Shown here: positions 57,738 through 64,000 of the stretch, piece after piece
How positions within the stretch are numbered: the stretch's first letter is position 1
How the letters are laid out: every line of letters starts with the position of its first letter
NCBI GenBank assembly: GCA_946221915.1
Contig: CAMIKG010000012.1
Coordinates: forward strand, 1 to 64,000
Direction: 5' to 3'
Source: an uncultured Erwinia sp.
Lineage (GTDB): Bacteria > Pseudomonadota > Gammaproteobacteria > Enterobacterales > Enterobacteriaceae
Length of the DNA: 64,000 nt
The notes under the pieces: model-generated
What the model saw: the letters and a program-made list of their open reading frames with translations, nothing else
Told to the model about the DNA's origin: nothing
The model's database searches: none
Position numbers and translations under genes: made by a program

Positions 57738-59054
57738 TCAGGCGAAAATATCGACAGCGCTACTGCCCGCGGCGCGCGCCTGCAGGGCGGCCGGAACAGC
57801 AATTGGCGTTATCTCACTGTCACCTTCCAGGGCGCTGGCAAAACTGCTGCCGTTGCTGCTGCCGTCACGACGTGATTCCTGCTGGCCGCCAAAAGAGGCG
57901 CTTTGCGGCAGGTTATCACTGCTGACGTTGCTCTGGCTGAGGTTGATGCCACTTTCCGCCAGCGCGGTGCGCAGTTGCGGCAGGGCAGCTTCCAGCGCAG
58001 CACGTACCTGGCTGTGTCCTGAAACCATATTCAGCTGAGCCTGGTCATTGTCCAGTTTCAGACTGATTTGAATTGAGCCCAGATCCTGCGGATGCAGGCG
58101 CAATTCTGCGTTCTGCTGACCGTTACGGCTAAACATCAGCACCTGCTGGTTTAACGCCTGCTGCCACTCCGGACTGCCCAGTTGCGCATTCAGCTGCGAA
58201 GTCGCAGGCGTCAGCGTAGTGGCCGAGGCGGTTGGCGTGCTGATAGCGGTGGTCGAACCGGCCACTGCTGCAGCTGCCGTACTCAGCGTAGTGACGCTGG
58301 ATGACGTCACGGTCTGCTCTTTGTTGTCTTCTTTCGTCATGGCGCTCAGCGCCTGCTGCAGAGCATTGCTGGCGTCAGCACTGGTGCTGCTGGTCTTGCT
58401 GCTGTCACTGCTGGTCAGCGTCGGCTGCAGCAGCGTGGTGTTCTTGCTGTCGACAGCCGTGCTGGCGCTGGCGAGTTTAGCACCAGCGCTATCAGTAATA
58501 GTAGCATCACTGACAGTGGCGTCAGTTTTGCCGTTCAGGCTGCTCAGCGCTGCGCTCAGGGCATTCAGCTGGCTGCCGGCGCCTTTGCTCAGGTCACTGA
58601 TGCTGCTTTGCAACTGGCTCTGGCTGGCGTTAGCCGTCAGTGGCTGAACGCTGTTCTGCGGCAGCATGGCGAATAACGCCTGTAATGCCTGCATGTCACT
58701 GTCAGTTAAGTCTTTTATATTACTGGCGTCTTTATCATCGGCGGATTTGCTCGCGCCTTTAACATTTTCCGTCTGCAGTAACGAATTCAGGGTTTCCGGT
58801 TGCTCCAGCGCGGCGAGCAGGGCGTTCAGCTCCGTGGCTGGCGTCTCCTCTTTATCGCTGGCGGCGTCGGTTTTCAGCTGGGCCTTTTCCGTACCGGATT
58901 GTTGCACCAGTGACAGCAGGCGGTTACCCAGCAGGGTTAAAAACTCTTTTGGCGTCTCACCCGCAGCCAGCAGAGAATCACCGCTAGCGGTTGCGTCAAC
59001 GCCAGCCTCTGCGCTGGTGGTCGCGGTAGTCGGAAGTGTTGGCAGCGTAATCAT
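57738..59054 (-). CDS. fliK: Flagellar hook-length control protein FliK
   Basis: FliK (438 residues) measures hook length and switches export specificity. The long N-terminal two thirds is Ser/Thr/Ala-rich and disordered. The conserved C-terminal domain contains SPEWQQALNQQVLMFSRNGQQNAELRLHPQDLGSIQISLKLDNDQAQLNMVSGHSQVRAALEAALPQLRTALAESGI, which interacts with FlhB. It is longer than the E. coli protein (375) through the repetitive middle. It overlaps fliJ by four bases. Confidence 0.95.
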   Translation of the reverse strand: MITLPTLPTTATTSAEAGVDATASGDSLLAAGETPKEFLTLLGNRLLSLVQQSGTEKAQLKTDAASDKEETPATELNALLAALEQPETLNSLLQTENVKGASKSADDKDASNIKDLTDSDMQALQALFAMLPQNSVQPLTANASQSQLQSSISDLSKGAGSQLNALSAALSSLNGKTDATVSDATITDSAGAKLASASTAVDSKNTTLLQPTLTSSDSSKTSSTSADASNALQQALSAMTKEDNKEQTVTSSSVTTLSTAAAAVAGSTTAISTPTASATTLTPATSQLNAQLGSPEWQQALNQQVLMFSRNGQQNAELRLHPQDLGSIQISLKLDNDQAQLNMVSGHSQVRAALEAALPQLRTALAESGINLSQSNVSSDNLPQSASFGGQQESRRDGSSNGSSFASALEGDSEITPIAVPAALQARAAGSSAVDIFA

Positions 59055-59497
59055 TCGCCTTTCCTCAATGATGCCCGTTGGGCAAATTCATCCATCCGTT
59101 TCTGATCGAGACGGTTTTCCTGTAATAATTCATTCGCCAGCGCGCGTGCCTGCAGGGTTTCATAGGCATGCAGCCGCTGCTGTTTGTCACGCCAGAAGGT
59201 CAGCGCCTGCTCAACTTTGCTGTTCCATTGCGCCAGCTGACGACGATGCTGCTCAATGGCTTTTTCCAGCGTATCGATAAACTGGTGATAGTTGACCCAG
59301 CGCGTGCTGGCGATGCCTTCCGACATATTGTCATTCAGCTTGTTACGGTATTCGTCCTGATAGTTGAGCAACATAGAGAGTTGTTCATCAGCCTGCTTTT
59401 GCGCCCGGCGCATATCGCCCAGCTGCACTGCAGCTTGCTCGACGTCTTTTTGCGCCAGATCGCGCAATGTATCGATGGCACTGTTTTGTTTCGGCAT
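59051..59497 (-). CDS. fliJ: Flagellar export ATPase stalk protein FliJ
   Basis: FliJ (148 residues; E. coli 147) is a coiled-coil protein that sits in the FliI hexamer and links it to FlhA. The sequence is heptad-rich throughout (DVEQAAVQLGDMRRAQKQADEQLSMLLNYQDEYRNKLN; ENRLDQKRMDEFAQRASLRKGE). I start at ATG 59497, with GAGGG upstream. Confidence 0.95.
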   Translation of the reverse strand: MPKQNSAIDTLRDLAQKDVEQAAVQLGDMRRAQKQADEQLSMLLNYQDEYRNKLNDNMSEGIASTRWVNYHQFIDTLEKAIEQHRRQLAQWNSKVEQALTFWRDKQQRLHAYETLQARALANELLQENRLDQKRMDEFAQRASLRKGE

Positions 59498-59540
59498 GAT
59501 GACCCTCAACTACCCTGACCACGGCACTCCGTGGCGTTTA

Positions 59541-60902
59541 TTAACCGAAAATGGCCTGCAGATGCAGGCAGGCGTCGTCATACTGACTGCGCTCGAAAAT
59601 TCCCTGTTGCAGGAAGGCTTCCAGTTCCGGATAGAGTTTGATGGCTTTATCCAGCATTGGGTCACTGCCTGCGGCATAGGCGCCGACGCTAATCAGATCG
59701 CGGTTGCGCTGATAGCTTGACAACAGTTGTTTAAATTGCCTTACTCGGGCGTAATGTGTTTCGTCGATTAACGATGTCATTGCACGGCTAATCGAGGCTT
59801 CGATATCAATTGCCGGATAATGACCGGCTTCCGCGAGGCGACGCGACAGCACAATATGGCCGTCGAGAATAGCGCGCGCCGAGTCGGCAATCGGGTCCTG
59901 CTGGTCGTCGCCTTCGGTCAGAACCGTGTAAAACGCGGTGATGGAGCCGCCGCCATCGATGCCGTTACCTGCACGTTCGACCAGCGCCGGCAGTTTGGCG
60001 AACACGGAAGGTGGATAACCTTTGGTCGCCGGTGGCTCACCAATCGCCAGGGCAATTTCACGCTGCGCCATGGCGTAGCGGGTCAGGGAGTCCATAATCA
60101 GCAGCACATGCTGGCCACGGTCGCGGAAATCTTCAGCGATACGCGTGGCGTAAGCCGCGCCCTGCATACGCAGCAGGGGAGAGACGTCGGCAGGGGCGGC
60201 AATCACCACCGAACGCGCACGACCTTCCACCCCGAGAATATTTTCAATAAAGTCTTTTACTTCGCGGCCACGTTCACCGATCAGGCCAACCACAATCACA
60301 TCGGCTTTGGTGTAGCGCGCCATCATGCCAAGCAGCACACTCTTACCGACACCGGAACCGGCAAACAGACCCATACGCTGGCCGCGGCCAACGGTGAGCA
60401 GGGCGTTGATCGCCCGTACGCCGGTATCCAGTACGTCGGTGATCGGCGTACGCTGTAACGGGTTAAACGGTGGGGTGATCAGTGGGGCGCGGTAGCCGGT
60501 TTCCGGCGCCGGTAAACCGTCGAGCGGACGGCCACTGCCATCCAGCACGCGGCCCAGCAACTGCGGCCCAAGCATCAGCTGTTTACCGCTGTGCTGGTTG
60601 TCACTCGTCACGCGGGCAAAAACGCGCGCGCCCGGCAGGATGCCTTCCACTTCTTCCAGCGGCATCAGAAACAGCTTCTGGCCGTTAAAGCCGACCACTT
60701 CGCTTTCCACTTCAGAAATCTGATGACCGTCGTTGCGTTCAATCACGCAGGTCGCACCCAGCGGCAGCTGCAGCCCGGTGGCTTCCAGTACCAGTCCGGT
60801 GGCGCGAGTCAGGCGGCCATAACGACGCACCGTCGGCAGATCCGCCATACGCGCTTCGAACGCATCAAGCGCGCCTAACCAGCGCGAAAGACGTTTGGTC
60901 AT
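59541..60902 (-). CDS. fliI: Flagellar export ATPase FliI
   Basis: FliI (453 residues) is the F1-beta-like ATPase of the flagellar type III exporter. The Walker A is GLFAGSGVGKSVLL, with VIVVGLIGERGREVKDFIE, Walker B region VLLIMDSLTRYAMAQREIALAIGEPPATKGYPPSVF and the C-terminal QLLSSYQRNRDLISVGAYAAGSDPMLDKAI. It starts at the last base of fliH and precedes fliJ by 43 bases. Confidence 0.97.
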   Translation of the reverse strand: MTKRLSRWLGALDAFEARMADLPTVRRYGRLTRATGLVLEATGLQLPLGATCVIERNDGHQISEVESEVVGFNGQKLFLMPLEEVEGILPGARVFARVTSDNQHSGKQLMLGPQLLGRVLDGSGRPLDGLPAPETGYRAPLITPPFNPLQRTPITDVLDTGVRAINALLTVGRGQRMGLFAGSGVGKSVLLGMMARYTKADVIVVGLIGERGREVKDFIENILGVEGRARSVVIAAPADVSPLLRMQGAAYATRIAEDFRDRGQHVLLIMDSLTRYAMAQREIALAIGEPPATKGYPPSVFAKLPALVERAGNGIDGGGSITAFYTVLTEGDDQQDPIADSARAILDGHIVLSRRLAEAGHYPAIDIEASISRAMTSLIDETHYARVRQFKQLLSSYQRNRDLISVGAYAAGSDPMLDKAIKLYPELEAFLQQGIFERSQYDDACLHLQAIFG

Positions 60903-61597
60903 TACAATTCTCCCGGCGCCGCCAGACGGCAGAGTTCATGCCAGCGCGTGGCGATGCTGGCGTCGAGGTCGCCATCTTCCGCACCGACTTTACAGCCGCC
61001 CGGATGCAGTGAGCTGTCGGCCAGCAGACGCCAGCCGTGCAGGTCCAGCGTGGGACCGAGCGTTTGTTCCACGCGCTGCAGATCATCAGGATGGACGCGC
61101 AGCTGCGGTTTGCCGCTGAACATCGGTTCCTGTTGCAGCATATGCTGGATCTGACGCAGCAGGGCAGAGCCATCCACCGCCGTTGCCTGGCCGATCACCT
61201 GGCGTGCGGCTTCCAGCGCCAGCTGCATCAGACGTGAGGCGATCACGCTGTCCAGCGCTTCCAGCGTGTGCTGGAACTCAGTGACCAGCTGCTGCATACG
61301 CGCCTGTAACGGTGCCTGCTGCTGCTGGGCTTCCGCCAGACCCTGCTGATAGCCCGCTTCGTAGCCGGCATTCTGGCCGTCGCTGATGCCTTTCTTCTGG
61401 CCTTCGGCATAACCGATGCCATAAGCCTCATTGCGCACTTTGCTCTGCAGCAACTCCAGCTCGTTTTGTTGCTCCTGAGATTCGTCAATCTCAATCTCAG
61501 GCGGCATCACGAACTCTTCAATCAGTGGTTTTTCTGGCTGCGCTAAATCATCAGGTAGCCAGGTTTTCCACGGCCGGGAAGAAAAGGCATCAGACAT
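60902..61597 (-). CDS. fliH: Flagellar export ATPase regulator FliH
   Basis: FliH (231 residues) binds FliI and FliN and controls ATPase activity. It has an N-terminal PWKTWLPDDLA motif, a Gly/Gln-rich helical middle with GxxxG-type spacing (GYAEGQKKGISDGQNAGYEAGYQQGLAEAQ) and a conserved C-terminal domain (ALDSVIASRLMQLALEAARQVIGQ; LHPGGCKVGAEDGDLDASIATRW). I use ATG 61597, which overlaps fliG by eight bases. Confidence 0.96.
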   Translation of the reverse strand: MSDAFSSRPWKTWLPDDLAQPEKPLIEEFVMPPEIEIDESQEQQNELELLQSKVRNEAYGIGYAEGQKKGISDGQNAGYEAGYQQGLAEAQQQQAPLQARMQQLVTEFQHTLEALDSVIASRLMQLALEAARQVIGQATAVDGSALLRQIQHMLQQEPMFSGKPQLRVHPDDLQRVEQTLGPTLDLHGWRLLADSSLHPGGCKVGAEDGDLDASIATRWHELCRLAAPGEL

Positions 61598-62582
61598 AGG
61601 TTTCCTCGCCGCCGCCAATTACCATCTCGCCACTTTCCGCCAGTCGACGAACAATAAGCAGGATAGCTTTCTGTTCGTTCTCGACCATGGACATGCGCAC
61701 CGGGCCACGGTTGGCCAGGTCGTCGCGCAGGATATCCGCCGCACGTGCTGACATGTTTTTGAGGAACTTCTCGCGCAGTGGCTGCTCGGCGCCTTTCAGT
61801 GCGACCAGCAACTGCTCGGATTCCACTTCCTGCAGCAGGCGCTGGATACTGCGGTCGTCGACATCCACCAGGTTTTCGAACAGGAACATCTCGTCGATAA
61901 TCTTTTGCGCCAGTTCGCCGTCGAAGTCGCGCACCGCTTCCATAACCGCTTCTTCCTGCTGCGTTTTCATCAGGTTGATGATCTCGGCTGCCGTTCTCAC
62001 GCCGCCCATCTTCGCACGCTTGAGGTTGGTGCCATCGAGCAGGGAGTTCAGTACCTCGGTCAGTTCCGCCAGTGCGGCTGGCTGGACGCCGCCGAAGGTG
62101 GCGATACGCAGCATCACATCGTTGCGCAGACGCTCGTCGAACAGCGCGAGAATATCCGCCGCCTGGCCACGCTTCAGGTGGACCAGGATGGTGGCGATAA
62201 TCTGCGGATGCTCGTCGCGAATCAGATCCGCAGCTGCCTGCGGTTCCATGAAGTTGAGCGTTTCCATACCGGTGGTGGTTTCGCGCGTTTCGAGGATATC
62301 TTCCAGCAGGCTGGAAGCACGCTCCTCACCGAGCGCTTTGGTCAGCACCGAACGCAGGTAGTCGTTGGAGTTCAGGCTCAGCGCCGCATACTGCTCGGCC
62401 GAGTTTTCGAACTCGCGCAACACTTCGGTGAGCTGCTTGTGCGACACCTGGCGCATATTCGCCATCGCGGCGCTCAGGTGCTGCACTTCGCGGGTGCCAA
62501 GGTGTTTAAACACCTCGGCGGCACGCTCTTCACCAATCGTCATCATCAGGATGGCGCTTTTCTCAGTACCGGTCAGACTCAT
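61590..62582 (-). CDS. fliG: Flagellar motor switch protein FliG
   Basis: FliG (330 residues; E. coli 331) links the MS ring to the C ring and takes torque from the stator. It has the N-terminal FliF-binding domain (SAILMMTIGEERAAEVFKHL), the armadillo-like middle with EHPQIIATILVHL, and the charged torque helix in the C-terminal domain (DDRSIQRLLQEVESEQLLVALKGAEQPLREKFLKNMSARAADILRDDL). It overlaps fliF by four bases. Confidence 0.97.
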   Translation of the reverse strand: MSLTGTEKSAILMMTIGEERAAEVFKHLGTREVQHLSAAMANMRQVSHKQLTEVLREFENSAEQYAALSLNSNDYLRSVLTKALGEERASSLLEDILETRETTTGMETLNFMEPQAAADLIRDEHPQIIATILVHLKRGQAADILALFDERLRNDVMLRIATFGGVQPAALAELTEVLNSLLDGTNLKRAKMGGVRTAAEIINLMKTQQEEAVMEAVRDFDGELAQKIIDEMFLFENLVDVDDRSIQRLLQEVESEQLLVALKGAEQPLREKFLKNMSARAADILRDDLANRGPVRMSMVENEQKAILLIVRRLAESGEMVIGGGEETYV

Positions 62583-64000
62583 AGTTCGTTACTCATCCAT
62601 TGGCGAATAACCAGCGCCACTACGCGTGGATCGTTTTCAGACATCTCGCGAATACGTTGGCTCATGACCTCAGCGCTCATGCGATGCTGAGACTTACGTT
62701 CCTGCTCCAGCTCATCTTTGCTGAGGGTGACAGAGTAGGCTTCTTCCTGCTCCTGCGCACGGGCGGCGGCCAGTTCAGCTGCGGCCTGTTCCTGCTGGCG
62801 TTTACGCATAATCTGCGGACGCACCAGTTTGCGGTAGAGGATGAAGGCAACCAGGGCAATCAGCAGCCAGCGACCGGCTTCCATTAACTGGTCAAAGAAC
62901 GACTGCTGCTGCCAGAATGGCAGTTCGCCGCCGGTTGGATCTGTCTGCGTGAACGGTGAGTTCACCACATTGATGCTGTCGCCACGTTCGGTGGAGAAGC
63001 CCATGGCTTCACGCGTCAGATCTTCTACCTGTTTAATCTGCTGCTCGGTCAGGGCGATCTCTTTCCCTTCCGCATCGAGGCGGTAGTTCACCACCACGGC
63101 GACCGACAGACGCTTCACGCCGCCAACATTCATTTTGGTATGACGAATGGTGCGGTCTAACTCGTAGTTGGTGGTATCGCTCTTGGTGGTGTTGGAGGGC
63201 ACCACACGGTTGTTAGCATTGTTTGTCGCGGCGTTCGCGTTGTTTGCCGCATTAGCGTTGTTTGCATTGTTGGCGTTATTGCCATTCGCCGCGTTAGCGT
63301 TGTTGCCGTTGGCGTTATTGTTGGCAATCGGTGTGTTGTTCGCTGGCGCCGGTTGGTTCGACAATGCGCCAGGGACGCCGCCAGGATACTGGCCGCCCAG
63401 CTGTTCGCTGCCACTGCTCTGGCGTGAACGGATCGCCGCGTTTTCCGGATTGGTGTTTGGTTTGTACTGCTCGTCAGTCTGTTCACGGCTGTCGAAGTCG
63501 ATCTGCGCAGTAACCTGTGCATGCACATTGCTCTGGCCGAGAATTGGGCCAAGAATCGCTTCGATACGCTGCTGGTAACGGCTTTCCACTTCGGTGGTGT
63601 ATTTCAGCTGAGCATCGTTCAGGTCACGACCCGCAGAATCAGAACGGGTCAGCAGACGACCCGCCTGGTCGACCACGGTGACGTTGCCTGGCGGTAAACC
63701 GGGCACACTGCTGGAAACCATATGCACGATAGCGCTGATTTGACCTTCATCCAGCGCGCGGCCAGGCTGCAGATTCAGCGTCACGGAAGCGGAAGGCGCT
63801 TTCTGTTCACGGATAAACAGCGTCGGTTTTGGCATCGCGAGGTGAACACGCGCGGTTTTCACCGGACCAAAGGTCTCGATAGTGCGCGCCAGTTCACCTT
63901 CCAGTGCGCGCTGGTAGTTAACCTGCTCGCTGAACTGGCTGATGCCGAACTTCTCTTTATCCAGCAGCTCGAAGCCAACGGAGCCACCTTTCGGCAGACC
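62579..64000 (-). CDS. fliF: Flagellar MS-ring protein FliF, 5' end outside the window
   Basis: The frame is open to the window edge and gives 473 C-terminal residues. The first visible ones are GLPKGGSVGFELLDKEKFG, so roughly the first 80-100 residues (first membrane helix) are missing. The ring-building motif region (GISQFSEQVNYQRALEGELARTIETFGPVKTARVHLAMP), the second membrane helix (RWLLIALVAFILYRKLV) and the FliG-binding C-terminus (ENDPRVVALVIRQWMSNEL) are present. A low-complexity Asn/Ala segment (63207-63345) enlarges the periplasmic loop. Confidence 0.96.
   Translation of the reverse strand, partial: GLPKGGSVGFELLDKEKFGISQFSEQVNYQRALEGELARTIETFGPVKTARVHLAMPKPTLFIREQKAPSASVTLNLQPGRALDEGQISAIVHMVSSSVPGLPPGNVTVVDQAGRLLTRSDSAGRDLNDAQLKYTTEVESRYQQRIEAILGPILGQSNVHAQVTAQIDFDSREQTDEQYKPNTNPENAAIRSRQSSGSEQLGGQYPGGVPGALSNQPAPANNTPIANNNANGNNANAANGNNANNANNANAANNANAATNNANNRVVPSNTTKSDTTNYELDRTIRHTKMNVGGVKRLSVAVVVNYRLDAEGKEIALTEQQIKQVEDLTREAMGFSTERGDSINVVNSPFTQTDPTGGELPFWQQQSFFDQLMEAGRWLLIALVAFILYRKLVRPQIMRKRQQEQAAAELAAARAQEQEEAYSVTLSKDELEQERKSQHRMSAEVMSQRIREMSENDPRVVALVIRQWMSNEL

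Noticed and set aside
63170..63360. Tandem-repeat array resembling a CRISPR or minisatellite
   Set aside because: The short degenerate units are in frame inside fliF and code for Asn/Ala. There are no spacers.

Overview
The window is chromosomal DNA of an enterobacterium. Gene order matches the Escherichia coli amn / tRNA-Asn / mtfA / yedJ / vsr / yedA / yedI / yodC / yedP / yodD / dsrB / rcsA / fliR-fliF neighbourhood. The GC-rich codon use, the RcsA orthologue and the extra transport operons suggest a member of Erwiniaceae (Pantoea, Erwinia or a relative). The genus is inference. I see no rRNA, CRISPR array, insertion sequence or intact prophage.

Layout. 1-7.9 kb is an accessory block: a very long hairpin at the window start, an OmpR-type response regulator lacking the phosphoacceptor Asp, a 1654-residue RHS/YD-repeat protein with an AT-richer C-terminal tip, and an unrecognised companion gene. 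7.9-17.2 kb holds a MATE exporter (yeeO-like) and an iron module: fepBDGC, the esterase fes, and a ferrichrome/hydroxamate-type TonB receptor, with two Fur-box-like sites. 17.4-18.1 kb is a RelE/HigB-type toxin with an XRE antitoxin. 18.1-23 kb holds amn, a secreted DUF1593 protein, and an HxlR regulator divergent from a zinc alcohol dehydrogenase. 23-29.6 kb is a peptide-type ABC transporter operon that includes a permease-ATPase fusion and its own GntR/FadR regulator, divergent from a DUF1028 protein. Two matching palindromes lie between them. 29.6-34.4 kb holds a luciferase-like oxidoreductase, a YjfB-like motility protein with a perfect sigma-28 promoter, an MFS transporter, a methyltransferase and an AraC regulator.

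34.5-43.7 kb: tRNA-Asn, mtfA, a stray ASCH-type phage-like gene, a 670-bp gene-poor stretch, yedJ, a small ribbon-helix-helix-like protein, queH, then a LacI-regulated PTS operon (IIA-IIB-IIC) with an AlsE-type epimerase, and vsr. The dcm gene that accompanies vsr in E. coli is not in the window. 43.7-53.4 kb: yedA, a small hypothetical gene, yedI, a 43-residue CxxC microprotein, yodC, a glycosyl-phosphoglycerate synthase plus phosphatase pair, the small RNA DsrA in a shortened form, yodD, a Pmp3-like peptide, dsrB, a chemoreceptor and rcsA.

53.4-64 kb is the flagellar operon fliF-fliR, all on the minus strand. It covers the MS ring, C ring, export ATPase complex and export gate. fliF is cut by the window end. 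With the chemoreceptor and the YjfB-like gene, motility is the main theme of the right half. Iron, peptide and sugar uptake dominate the left and centre.
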